Below, piece by piece: positions 16,478-24,700 of a DNA stretch of 48,203 nucleotides. Source of the stretch: an uncultured Alphaproteobacteria bacterium (lineage in GTDB: Bacteria > Pseudomonadota > Alphaproteobacteria > RF32 > CAG-239); NCBI GenBank assembly GCA_934276635.1, contig CAKQTH010000009.1, positions 1 through 48,203 on the forward strand, given 5' to 3'. The notes beneath the pieces are model-generated. The model saw only the letters and a program-made list of their open reading frames with translations, did not search any database and was not told where the DNA came from. The translations under genes were made by a program, and so were the position numbers. Positions within the stretch are counted from its first letter, which is position 1. Each line of letters begins with the position of its first letter.

Positions 16478-18484
16478 ATGACTAATATTAAGTTGCAATC
16501 TTTCTGTTCAGCTTTTGTTTACGGAAGCTTTTCTTTGCTTTACTTCTCCTCAGTATATGCCGAAGATTTTAACACAATCAACACTACCGGAGCCGCAATA
16601 ATCGGTGGTGCTTTAGAGGTAAAAGGAGCTGAAGTTATCAGCGGTTTATCAACTATGAATGGTGGCGCCGTGGTGAATGGTGTTTCAACAGTTAATGGTG
16701 AGGCTGTAATAAACGGTAACTTAACTGCATCAGGTCCTACTACTTTACATGGAAATACAACCACTACCGGTATTTTAACGGCAGCAGGTCAGACACACTT
16801 AAATGGTGAAACCTATATCAACAATCAATTAGTTGTTACCGGTGTTACTAATTTAAACGGTGCTACAAATATTAATAATAATCTGACCGTTACCGGAATT
16901 TCTAATTTAAATAGCATAAACGCAAATAATCTAAACACTACCGGAGCCGCAATAATCGGTGGTGCTTTAGAGGTAAAAGGAGCTGAAGTTATCAGCGGTT
17001 TATCAACTATGAATGGTGGCGCCGTGGTGAATGGTGTTTCAACAGTTAATGGTGAGGCTGTAATAAACGGTAACTTAACTGCATCAGGTCCTACTACTTT
17101 ACATGGAAATACAACCACTACCGGTATTTTAACGGCAGCAGGTCAGACACACTTAAATGGTGAAACCTATATCAACAATCAATTAGTTGTTACCGGTGTT
17201 ACTAATTTAAACGGTGCTACAAATATTAATAATAATCTGACCGTTACCGGAATTTCTAATTTAAATAGCATAAACGCAAATAATCTAAACACTACCGGAG
17301 CCGCAATAATCGGTGGTGCTTTAGAGGTAAAAGGAGCTGAAGTTATCAGCGGAACTTTATCAGTGCAAGGTAACACAACTTTAACTAATGTTACTGCTGA
17401 AAATGCACAATTAAACACTCTTTCTTTTAACGGAACAGATAAAGTTTCAGCAATTGATATGGGAACAACTTCAGTAACAACTAATACTGAACATAAAAAC
17501 ACCACACTTGCAACTGTCGGAACAGTTTTAACCAGTGCAGAAAATGCTTCTTTCAGCGATAAATCAACTAACACCTTATCTGCAAACACAATAAAAGAAG
17601 CTATCACTTCTTTAGATAACGCAATTGGTGATAGATCATCTTTTTCAACTTCTAAAACAATAAATTATACCACAAGTGGTTTAAATAACAAGGATATTGT
17701 TGAAGTTATATCTCAAGTTAGTTCAAATATTGGAGATGCAACATCTCAAATTACACACGAATATAATAATATATCGAAAAATAACAGCGTAAATCAAAAT
17801 ATAGACACTCTTAATTCCAAAATAGGAGATTTAAATACTCTCAGTACAGAATATAAAAATTTAACAAATGGAAATAATGCAATACCGAATACCATAGTTG
17901 AAGCATTTAATAATTTAGATAAAACTCTTGGAACAATACATGGTTTAGCGGCAAAATTAGAATCTGAGGGGATATATAAAGGAAATTTAGCTAATAATAC
18001 AACGGTAGAAGAACATTTAACGGCATTAGATTCCGCTATCGGCAATAGAAATGCGTATACAAATCAATATAATATTGCTAATGGTCAATCAGTTGCTACG
18101 TCCATTAACGCCTTAGATACTGCAATTGGTAATGTATCCGGAGTTTTGCCAAATACACACTACGCATCAGGCACCTCAAATCTGGCTGATGCCATTGGAG
18201 CTCTTGATAGTCAGCTTTACGGATTAAATAACAGAATAAGAAGATTTAAGAAGGAATTTAAATCCGGTATGGCTTCATTGTCTGCTATGTCTGCTCTTGT
18301 TCCAAATGTAAGACATACGGGAGATACCCAAATTACCATTGGAACCGGAGCATATGACGGACATACGGCAGCAGCAATCGGAGGTTTTCATTGGATTAAT
18401 GATAATGCAATGCTAAACATAGGAGCTTCGTGGGGAAACTCTTCTCATAGTGCTTGTCGTTTTGGTTTCACTTATTCATTTTAA
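16478..18484 (+). CDS. Trimeric autotransporter adhesin with YadA-type anchor
   Basis: A 668-residue surface protein. Residues 1-28 are a signal peptide ending SSVYA. Residues 35-152 and 153-270 are two apparently identical 118-residue repeats, and 271-292 begin a third. The repeats consist of short NG/TG-rich strands (LTASGPTTLHGN, VVTGVTNLNGATNINNN), a probable beta-roll head. The following stalk has heptad-like helices and recurring LDxAIG motifs. The last 90 residues (NNRIRRFKKEFKSGMASLSAM, then four strands ending FGFTYSF) are a YadA anchor, which forms a trimeric outer-membrane barrel. GGAG lies seven bases before the ATG at 16478; upstream frame is remnant DNA. Ligand unknown. The gene below may assist its export. 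Confidence 0.88.
   Translation: MTNIKLQSFCSAFVYGSFSLLYFSSVYAEDFNTINTTGAAIIGGALEVKGAEVISGLSTMNGGAVVNGVSTVNGEAVINGNLTASGPTTLHGNTTTTGILTAAGQTHLNGETYINNQLVVTGVTNLNGATNINNNLTVTGISNLNSINANNLNTTGAAIIGGALEVKGAEVISGLSTMNGGAVVNGVSTVNGEAVINGNLTASGPTTLHGNTTTTGILTAAGQTHLNGETYINNQLVVTGVTNLNGATNINNNLTVTGISNLNSINANNLNTTGAAIIGGALEVKGAEVISGTLSVQGNTTLTNVTAENAQLNTLSFNGTDKVSAIDMGTTSVTTNTEHKNTTLATVGTVLTSAENASFSDKSTNTLSANTIKEAITSLDNAIGDRSSFSTSKTINYTTSGLNNKDIVEVISQVSSNIGDATSQITHEYNNISKNNSVNQNIDTLNSKIGDLNTLSTEYKNLTNGNNAIPNTIVEAFNNLDKTLGTIHGLAAKLESEGIYKGNLANNTTVEEHLTALDSAIGNRNAYTNQYNIANGQSVATSINALDTAIGNVSGVLPNTHYASGTSNLADAIGALDSQLYGLNNRIRRFKKEFKSGMASLSAMSALVPNVRHTGDTQITIGTGAYDGHTAAAIGGFHWINDNAMLNIGASWGNSSHSACRFGFTYSF
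16580..17353 (+). repeat. Tandem 354-bp repeat inside the adhesin gene
   Basis: Copies start at 16580 and 16934, with a third partial copy from 17288 to about 17353. I find no difference between the two full copies by eye, and the period is exactly 118 codons, so gain or loss keeps the reading frame. This indicates a very recent duplication or ongoing recombination. Confidence 0.95.
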
Positions 18485-18507
18485 CGCATATAAACAAGGT
18501 TGCAGAT

Positions 18508-19047
18508 ATGAAAAAACAATTATTACCGATATCTTGCGGATTATTGATTTTCTTCGTAATTTCGTTATGTATATATAATTTTAAAATTTATTTTGCATTG
18601 GAAAAATTGCAAGAAAATAATATTGACTTACAAGAGCAAATTAAACTAAATCGATATATATACATATATGATTTGAAAAAAATTATCATTGCTTATCCTA
18701 ACCTGTTAGATAAACAGCAAGAATATAAATCCAAAATTGAAAAACTTTCACTGGAAACCGAAGAAGCAACGCAAAAAATCAATCAATTAGAAAAAGAAAA
18801 TATAAAAGAAGAATTTTCAGATGTTTATATAAAATCTTTGCTCTTGAAAAGAAACAATTTATTAGAAGAATATGATCAGATGATGAACAACGTTACGGCA
18901 AATGTTAATAAAGCGTTGGAAAAAATTATAAACACAAAAGATATAAATGTTGTTTTTCCGGCAGATACAATAAAGATTCGTTCAAAATATGTAATCGATA
19001 TTACTGATGAAGTTTTAAACAATATAAACACTTTCTTGACTGAGTAA
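18508..19047 (+). CDS. Skp/OmpH-like periplasmic protein paired with the adhesin
   Basis: The 179-residue product has an N-terminal hydrophobic segment (about 8-27) that is a signal peptide or membrane anchor, then a long charged coiled coil (residues 35-130, rich in Lys, Glu, Gln and Ile). The end, VVFPADTIKIRSKYVIDITD followed by EVLNNINTFL, matches the closing pattern of OmpH/Skp chaperones, where a short strand segment is followed by DITDxVLxxLN. Skp holds unfolded outer-membrane proteins in the periplasm. It starts 23 bases after the adhesin stop, with AAGG upstream, so the two are probably one operon. I infer a dedicated export chaperone for the adhesin. It is not the housekeeping Skp, which normally sits beside bamA. 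Confidence 0.6.
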   Translation: MKKQLLPISCGLLIFFVISLCIYNFKIYFALEKLQENNIDLQEQIKLNRYIYIYDLKKIIIAYPNLLDKQQEYKSKIEKLSLETEEATQKINQLEKENIKEEFSDVYIKSLLLKRNNLLEEYDQMMNNVTANVNKALEKIINTKDINVVFPADTIKIRSKYVIDITDEVLNNINTFLTE

Positions 19048-19173
19048 TGTCATGAAAGAGTTGGTTTATTCAATTAAAGAAAAGTTAGCAGACTTATATT
19101 AGTCTATTTGTTTTAAGAAAGCTGATAGACTGTTTATTTCTCTTTCAAATTCATAACGAGTAAACACCGGAGC

Positions 19174-19341
19174 GTTATAGTTGACCGTTCAATCAATCTC
19201 TGATATGCTCGATTGTAAAATTTATCAACAAATAGGAGTGTTATAGTTGACCGTTCAATCAATCTCTGATATGCTTTTCAAGCTTCCATGCGGTTGCACA
19301 GTTGCGTTATAGTTGACCGTTCAATCAATCTCTGATATGCT
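19174..19341 (+). CRISPR. Type II-C CRISPR mini-array: three 36-bp repeats, two 30-bp spacers
   Basis: Identical repeats lie at 19174-19209, 19240-19275 and 19306-19341, beginning GTTATAGTTGACC and ending TCTCTGATATGCT. Spacers are 19210-19239 and 19276-19305. Positions 9-29 of the repeat are exactly complementary to the anti-repeat at 23366-23386, which fixes the crRNA direction as plus. Each repeat ends TGATATGCT, an extended -10 element, so each can start its own crRNA as described for Neisseria meningitidis type II-C. No long leader is evident. A strong terminator follows. Confidence 0.97.
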
Positions 19342-19353
19342 ATCTAATAGCGC

Positions 19354-19388
19354 AAAGCCTTGAAATATAACAATTTCAAGGCTTTTAT
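19354..19388. terminator. Terminator between CRISPR array and cas2
   Basis: AAGCCTTGAAAT and ATTTCAAGGCTT form a 12-bp stem with a six-base loop; T-rich sequence follows on the plus strand. It can end crRNA transcripts and, in the other direction, the cas9-cas2 message. Confidence 0.8.
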
Positions 19389-19416
19389 TTGAACAAAAAA
19401 TCAGCAAAAATGATTC

Positions 19417-19737
19417 CTAAAACAGCAATAATTGCCCGTTTTTTTCGCGAATCGATTCTTCATTTTCCTCATAATATTTACCCAAATAATTCTCTGTCAT
19501 CAAATATTGCTTGTCTGTAATATACAAAAATGACACCGAAGAATTATCAGGAATAAATTTTGAAAGGCTTTTTGTTACCGTTTGTCCGACGCCGAGGCTC
19601 GCAACCGGCTTTATATACACGGAAAATTGCTTCATAACAAACCCGTTGTCCAGCAACAAATTGCGGAATCTTGTCGCTTTTCGCGTTTCGGTTTTGGTCC
19701 TGACCGGAATATCAAACATACAAATTATCCACATCAT
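19417..19737 (-). CDS. cas2: CRISPR-associated Cas2
   Basis: Cas2 is the structural partner of the Cas1 integrase during spacer capture. The 106-residue protein starts MMWIICMFDIPVRTKTETRK, with the ferredoxin-like first strand ending in the conserved Asp, then RFRNLLLDNGFVMKQFSVYIK and a C-terminal LYITDKQY strand. The start at 19737 is chosen because AGGGTGG lies just upstream; the frame is open for 14 more codons, but these overlap the end of cas9. The gap to the cas9 stop is only 19 bases, leaving no room for cas1, which normally lies between them. Without Cas1 it cannot support adaptation unless Cas1 is supplied from elsewhere. Confidence 0.93.
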   Translation of the reverse strand: MMWIICMFDIPVRTKTETRKATRFRNLLLDNGFVMKQFSVYIKPVASLGVGQTVTKSLSKFIPDNSSVSFLYITDKQYLMTENYLGKYYEENEESIREKNGQLLLF

Positions 19738-19756
19738 CGACCACCCTGTTAAAGTT

Positions 19757-22700
19757 TCAAGCCGCTGCCTTCTTGCCATCTGTCAAAACCTTATGCTTTT
19801 TCTTGATTCTTCCGAACGGAGTCAGTTCTATTTTTCGAGCGTGGTGATCTGTAATATATCGAAGTCCTTTATCATCAATAGTATTAACTTTCATATATTT
19901 CAGCTCTTTATTTTGAGGCGATGTCATTCGAGCATCCGTCATATAATCTATCGCTATTTTCCCTTCACTAAACTTTTTAACTCTTGCGATGCATCTTGCC
20001 TCATCGGTATAAGATTTCCACTCATCGGGAGTATCAAGCTCAAGCAAATCGCCTTGTTGAATCGACCAGATAATTTTTGCGCCGTTTTTCTTCCATCCCG
20101 GAACAAAATCTTTTTGATTTGCGTCAAATCGTTTGATAATCTCCCAGCCGACTTTGCCGTCTTTAGTATAAAAATCAACGCAATGGTTATTGCCGCTTTT
20201 ATACAAAATCTTTTTATCCGAATTTTTAGGATTATGCTTTTCTATTGCAACATAAGACGATACATTTTCATAGCATTTATACTTATCCCCTTTCCATAAC
20301 TTATTTTCATGAATTATAGAAAAAGTTTTTTGCAAAATCATTCCTTCTGAAATTTTCTTTTCCTTATTTCCTTCCTGAACTAATGTATCGTTTTCGTCTT
20401 TCAATCTTTTTTCCGCCTCGTCCCAATACTTTTTAAAGTTTTCTACAAGCTCTGCCTGAGCCTTTCTATCCACCGGCACCATATCATACCATTCGTCTTT
20501 TATAGAGGCAGGGATTAAAATTTTATCCAAATCATCTTTCTTTTTGATGACTCCCAATATTTTTCTGGAATAAACTGTAAGTTTGTTCCCTTTTTTGCTA
20601 CCGGGGATATCTGTCAAAATAAGTTTTTTTGTTTCTTCATGCAACTGTCCGTTTGCATTATGATCCGGCTTATGTGAAACACGGATTTTTTTCAGTATTG
20701 CAATAACATTGCGGCGGAATTCTCCGGTTGACTGTGTCTGCAACAGCGGCATCGGATATGCCATATGTTTCATTTTTTCTTCATGTGCCATTTTTTGTAT
20801 CAGCGAACGCGTACAACAAGCAACGACAATTGCATCCATCGCATGATGCCTGTGATCGATTCGCGGTTTCGACAGCCATTGCGGATTCTTTTCGCGATTT
20901 CTATATTGCCAATTGCCGTCTATATCCGGCTTATTCTCGCCATAAATGACATCTCCGTGAGTTGTTTCAAACCAATAAGGAGAGCAAGGCACATATCGCG
21001 GAATATCCCGATTAAGTCCCATCAAATCATATTCCAGCCCCTGCAGATTCCATACTGTGCGCAGCTGTGCGGTTTGAGCTCCTTTTACCGCCAATATTCT
21101 GTTTTCTTTAGCTTCTTTTTCATCTTTGCAATCAACAATCACTCGCAGATATCTTGCCGCCAGTTTTGAAACATATCTCGTATCTTGAAGATAGCGATTC
21201 GTTTCATCCTCATCTCCGTTATCATTAAATTTTTCCATAGCATCCGGTTCAAACCGCCACAATTTTGATTTCGGCAACCTTTTGCGTGCATTAGCTAAAA
21301 TATGCTGAATTTGTTCCGGAGATTTGGAAGATTGGAAATATTCATAAGCAAACATATCTCCTTTTGCTTCGTTTTCGCTGCGGCTTACAAGGCACAAATT
21401 TGAAAAACTGTCGCTTCCGCCTTTTGCCCGCGGGATAATATGTTCAATTTCAAGCCCGGTAAAATCTTTTTGCGAAATCTGTTGCAAGCTGTACGGGTCA
21501 ATCCAGCCCTGTTCTTCTGCCAGTTTATATTTCAAAATATTATCACGGTTAACCGGAATTTTTTTGCTCTCAAGTTCTTTTTTAGCATTATCATTCTTTG
21601 TTTTGTTATCTTTCTGTTCTTTTTCCTGCTGTTGTTTCTTTTTTGTAGAAAGTCCGACATCGCGTCCGAGTTCAAGATTTATGCAATACGGGCGGCCGTA
21701 CAATTTTATTATCTCATTTACAACCAAACGCAGCTGGTTTAATATCATATGAACTGCCGGATTCGCAACTTTTCCCCATTTTATTTCATCTGCGTTCAAA
21801 GTCTCATTATTTTTCTTCACAAACGGCGGCAATTCAACCGTATCCGATTGCAATATCTCACCATAATACGGGAGTTCAAAAATCTTTCCTTGCATCTTTC
21901 TGAGTTGCTCTTCTTCTGCCACAAATCTTTTATCGGTTTTTGCAAGTTCATCAGTCGCCTCACGATGCGAAATAACCTTTTCTTTCAGTTTTTCCAACAA
22001 CATTTTTGTAGCGGTCAAACCAAGGTTTCCCCTGCTTTTCGGCAGTTTTGCCAACAATTCGCCGATTTTATTTTCATCATCAATCTGCAAAATCGACTCC
22101 AACTTTTTCACCAGTTTGTCCTCGCTGTACAACCTTCCCTGCGCATCATCAGGATCAACCGGGTTTGACAGGAACTCAGCAAATTCCGAAAGCTTTTCAA
22201 ACGATAAATTTTTAATATAATCAATGCTCTGAAATTTTTCCTCAGAATATAAATACGGGTCAATTGGTTTATCATCATCACCGATAGAAAATTGCGCCTT
22301 AGGTAGTTCCAACAGCTCTTTAATATTTTTTCTGCCTGCAGATTTCCCTTTCATCAAAAGCTCATTTATTATCTTGTCTCTTTCTTCCAAAGTCAGGCAT
22401 CTGGAACCGATATCCTCACGAACGCGGATATTGTTGACTTCTTCATAAATTCTGCGCATTTGAAACAGTGGGTGAGCCTTTGACAAACGGTCTTCATCTT
22501 TAAAATAAATGCATTTTCCTATTGCGTACGGTGCGGCCGGACGCTCATAAAACAGAATATCGTATATCGCCTGTTTCAGCCCCTCTTTTTGCATTTGCGG
22601 AAAATATTGTGCCTGCATATCCCAAATTTTGAAAAATTCATCTTTGACCAGATAGCGCGGAATGGCAAAATCAACCAATCCGCCTTTAAGCGCATAATCA

Positions 22701-23254
22701 TGCTGCCTTATTATTTTTGTATTTTCATCTTGCAGCCGCTTATAAAAATATTCGCCTATTGTCGCAGAATTGCTGCTTTTCAATTTTTCAACAATAACAT
22801 CATACGGAGATGCTTTTTTCTTAGCATTTTCTTCTTTGTTTTTGTTCATCTCGGCAACTTCTTCCACCGCCGAAACATAGCCTGCTCCGCGGTGTTTGGC
22901 CAGATGCAGCAATGCTCTGCCAACATAATTTTGATTTTCAAGTTTTTTATGTATGGCTTCAAACCTGATTTTATACGGATTTTTAGATTTCAGATTATCC
23001 GTACCTTCCGGATTTTCATTCACCCACAAGTTATTTTCAAAAAGTTTTTTTGCAAGCAGTTCAAGCCGTTTTCGAGTCCGAATAAGGTTTTTGCGCATCG
23101 TCCTTTTCGTTCTTCTGTCCTCTGCTCCTTCTGAAACTTCAAAAATTCGCACGCCGGCATCTTTAATGCTTTTTGCCGCTCCATTTTCATCAAGTTCAAT
23201 AATCGCACTGCCGATTGAGCCGACGCCCAAATCCAATCCCAAACAATATTTCAT
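19757..23254 (-). CDS. cas9: CRISPR-associated endonuclease Cas9, type II-C
   Basis: The 1165-residue RNA-guided nuclease has the compact size of type II-C enzymes. RuvC-I is GLDLGVGSIG with Asp8. The arginine-rich bridge helix spans about 47-72. RuvC-II is INLELGRD with Glu528. The HNH domain has LEIEHIIPRAKGGSDSFSNL with His605 and Asn619. RuvC-III is HRHHAMDAIV with His804 and Asp807. The PAM-interacting end closes RKIELTPFGRIKKK. All catalytic residues are present and the frame is uninterrupted, so double-strand cleavage should be possible. GGAG lies seven bases before the ATG. A promoter at 23291-23319 drives it, abutting the divergent tracrRNA promoter. cas2 follows directly; cas1 is absent. 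The PAM cannot be read from the sequence. Confidence 0.97.
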   Translation of the reverse strand: MKYCLGLDLGVGSIGSAIIELDENGAAKSIKDAGVRIFEVSEGAEDRRTKRTMRKNLIRTRKRLELLAKKLFENNLWVNENPEGTDNLKSKNPYKIRFEAIHKKLENQNYVGRALLHLAKHRGAGYVSAVEEVAEMNKNKEENAKKKASPYDVIVEKLKSSNSATIGEYFYKRLQDENTKIIRQHDYALKGGLVDFAIPRYLVKDEFFKIWDMQAQYFPQMQKEGLKQAIYDILFYERPAAPYAIGKCIYFKDEDRLSKAHPLFQMRRIYEEVNNIRVREDIGSRCLTLEERDKIINELLMKGKSAGRKNIKELLELPKAQFSIGDDDKPIDPYLYSEEKFQSIDYIKNLSFEKLSEFAEFLSNPVDPDDAQGRLYSEDKLVKKLESILQIDDENKIGELLAKLPKSRGNLGLTATKMLLEKLKEKVISHREATDELAKTDKRFVAEEEQLRKMQGKIFELPYYGEILQSDTVELPPFVKKNNETLNADEIKWGKVANPAVHMILNQLRLVVNEIIKLYGRPYCINLELGRDVGLSTKKKQQQEKEQKDNKTKNDNAKKELESKKIPVNRDNILKYKLAEEQGWIDPYSLQQISQKDFTGLEIEHIIPRAKGGSDSFSNLCLVSRSENEAKGDMFAYEYFQSSKSPEQIQHILANARKRLPKSKLWRFEPDAMEKFNDNGDEDETNRYLQDTRYVSKLAARYLRVIVDCKDEKEAKENRILAVKGAQTAQLRTVWNLQGLEYDLMGLNRDIPRYVPCSPYWFETTHGDVIYGENKPDIDGNWQYRNREKNPQWLSKPRIDHRHHAMDAIVVACCTRSLIQKMAHEEKMKHMAYPMPLLQTQSTGEFRRNVIAILKKIRVSHKPDHNANGQLHEETKKLILTDIPGSKKGNKLTVYSRKILGVIKKKDDLDKILIPASIKDEWYDMVPVDRKAQAELVENFKKYWDEAEKRLKDENDTLVQEGNKEKKISEGMILQKTFSIIHENKLWKGDKYKCYENVSSYVAIEKHNPKNSDKKILYKSGNNHCVDFYTKDGKVGWEIIKRFDANQKDFVPGWKKNGAKIIWSIQQGDLLELDTPDEWKSYTDEARCIARVKKFSEGKIAIDYMTDARMTSPQNKELKYMKVNTIDDKGLRYITDHHARKIELTPFGRIKKKHKVLTDGKKAAA

Positions 23255-23290
23255 AGGCTTACTCCGAAAAATTATTTTAAATATGTGTGC

Positions 23291-23336
23291 ATATTACTAT
23301 CTTTTAGTTGACATTTCAATTAAATTCTTTTATAAA
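23291..23336. promoter_or_regulatory. Back-to-back promoters for cas9 and tracrRNA
   Basis: Minus strand toward cas9: TTGAAA (complement of 23314-23319), 17 bases, TAATAT (complement of 23291-23296). Plus strand toward tracrRNA: TTGACA at 23308-23313, 17 bases, TATAAA at 23331-23336. The two -35 boxes touch without overlap, and each spacer contains the other's -35, so two polymerases could not bind at once. Confidence 0.75.
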
Positions 23337-23342
23337 ATCATA

Positions 23343-23455
23343 TTATGTGGTTGACGCAATTTATTTCAGAGATTGATTGAACGGTCAGCACATATATAAT
23401 AAGGCTGAAAATGCCGTAAGATTGAGGGGACGATACAATGCGTCCCCATTATTTA
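23343..23455 (+). ncRNA. tracrRNA
   Basis: The anti-repeat at 23366-23386 is perfectly complementary to repeat positions 9-29; a bulge and a TATAA stretch then pair with the repeat 5' end. Next come AATAAGGCTGAAAATGCCG, a short hairpin like the nexus of other tracrRNAs, and the terminator hairpin GGGGACG/CGTCCCC at 23426-23447. The start near 23343 is inferred from the -10 at 23331. The RNA is transcribed away from cas9 and lies about 4 kb from the array. It pairs with crRNA for RNase III processing and Cas9 binding. Confidence 0.92.
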
Positions 23456-23497
23456 TGCATATTTTTTCTTTCCCGTGGGCTTCACAAAATTGTTGAC
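23443..23497 (+). repeat. Direct repeat copy A flanking the 23732 gene
   Basis: Shares TCCCCATTATTTATGCAT, TTTTTCTTTC and ACAAAATTGTTGAC with copy B at 24659-24700; copy A has a two-base and a ten-base insertion. It overlaps the distal arm of the tracrRNA terminator and ends in a TTGACA box. Confidence 0.8.
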
Positions 23498-23731
23498 AAA
23501 AATAGAAAAAAACGATAAATTATAATCGGTTATTTAAGGATTATGTCTATTAGTCGATTATATTTTTAGTTTGATTTTTCGGTTTTTCTCGAGATTCAAA
23601 TTGATTTGTGACTGAATAAAATCTTTAACGAAAAAACCTCGTTTGTTAAGTCTTTTCAGGCTTATTATTCCGCAAACGATTTCATTTATAACTCAAGTCG
23701 GAATCTTGAGGTGCTCTAAAATTTCTATATT

Positions 23732-24604
23732 ATGGCACAAATTTTGAAAAATCTGAAAAATTATTGTCAAACGGCAAGTGATCACCGCCTTTTGAAAAAA
23801 GGTATGAACATGCAGAATTTATCCCGAATGACCCGCGACAAAAAAATCCGCTGGTTTGAGTTGGCTGATAATTCTGCAAGGCTTAAAGCTCTTGAAGGAG
23901 ACTTCCTTGACTGCTGTACTTTGAATCTTTTGTTTCCAAAGTATCACAGTATTATAGCTCCGTATAAGGCATTAAACTTTGAACAGTTTAAAACCTTATT
24001 GGACGAAGAAGACTTTATCGGATTGTATAAGTATACAAAAACCTGCAATCTTGATATAAGAAAACTCCGATACCTTGTTTCAACAGCTGACGGCTATTTA
24101 TGGTCTCATCAGCACACTAAAGAAGCAAGACTTCTTGAAAAAACCATTCGTGAATATTTTCGCGAAAATGGCTGCATTGATGAGTTTTCTGCCGAAATTG
24201 AAAGGTTTGTAGCGCACTCTTTTTTGAAAGAAATAATCAGAGAAGAGCTTAATATTCACTTTCATTGTTCGATGGTCAGAAAACATACGCTGCCTGAAGG
24301 TGATGCAGATGTTCACCCATATTTCCTCCGGTATCTGAAGTGGTTGTCTTATAACAATGTGCTTATGCCGTATGAAGCAGAGATTTTGATGTCGCATTCT
24401 CAGCTGAAAGCCTTTCATGCTAACGGATTGTATCTTTCCAAAAAAGCTGTTCTTTTTCATCTTACGGAAAAGAACAAGCAAGAAGATATCATCCTAGAAA
24501 TTTTCCGCCGTGAAAATCTGAAAAAGATTTCTGCTGAGCTTCAAGACATTCTGGCTTCAAATATTGATACTTTCGATATTTATCTGAAGTCAACTGAAAA
24601 ATAA
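23732..24604 (+). CDS. Hypothetical protein, 290 residues, bracketed by direct repeats
   Basis: I do not recognise it. The product is soluble, without signal peptide or membrane segment. It is helix rich, with aromatic segments (IRWFELADNSARLKALEGDF, YGYLWSHQHTKEA-like) and a C-terminal KNKQEDIILEIFRREN that resembles the NHQEIM motif of the short repeat proteins at 9258 and 9864, so it may be a distant member of that group. The start is uncertain: the ATG at 23732 lacks a ribosome site, while the ATG at 23810 follows AAAGG. A possible promoter TTGACA at 23492-23497 lies in repeat A. It follows the tracrRNA but has none of the Cas1, Cas4 or Csn2 signatures. It has its own terminator. Confidence 0.65.
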   Translation: MAQILKNLKNYCQTASDHRLLKKGMNMQNLSRMTRDKKIRWFELADNSARLKALEGDFLDCCTLNLLFPKYHSIIAPYKALNFEQFKTLLDEEDFIGLYKYTKTCNLDIRKLRYLVSTADGYLWSHQHTKEARLLEKTIREYFRENGCIDEFSAEIERFVAHSFLKEIIREELNIHFHCSMVRKHTLPEGDADVHPYFLRYLKWLSYNNVLMPYEAEILMSHSQLKAFHANGLYLSKKAVLFHLTEKNKQEDIILEIFRRENLKKISAELQDILASNIDTFDIYLKSTEK

Positions 24605-24620
24605 TCTTGTGTTTGATTGC

Positions 24621-24655
24621 AAAAAAGCGTTTCCGATATACGGGAGCGCTTTTTT
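24621..24655 (+). terminator. Terminator after the 23732 gene
   Basis: AAAAAAGCG, an inner TTTCC/GGGA pairing and CGCTTTTTT form a hairpin with a T run immediately before direct repeat B. Confidence 0.8.
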
Positions 24656-24658
24656 GTA

Positions 24659-24700
24659 TCCCCATTATTTATGCATTTTTTCTTTCACAAAATTGTTGAC
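24659..24700 (+). repeat. Direct repeat copy B flanking the 23732 gene
   Basis: The second copy of the sequence at 23443-23497, 1216 bases away. Like copy A it ends in TTGAC and serves as the -35 box of the leader upstream of the MATE gene. Confidence 0.8.

Noticed and set aside
19737..19779. Longer Cas2 starting inside the end of cas9
   Set aside because: The extra 14 residues are basic shadow sequence, the conserved Cas2 strand begins at MMWIICMFD, and a ribosome site lies just before 19737.
23732..24604. Could the gene beside the tracrRNA be the missing cas1, cas4 or csn2?
   Set aside because: No Cas1 metal-site pattern (Glu, His, Asp in the helical domain), no Cas4 cysteines and no Csn2 architecture is visible; the helical sequence is closer to the short repeat proteins at 9 kb.
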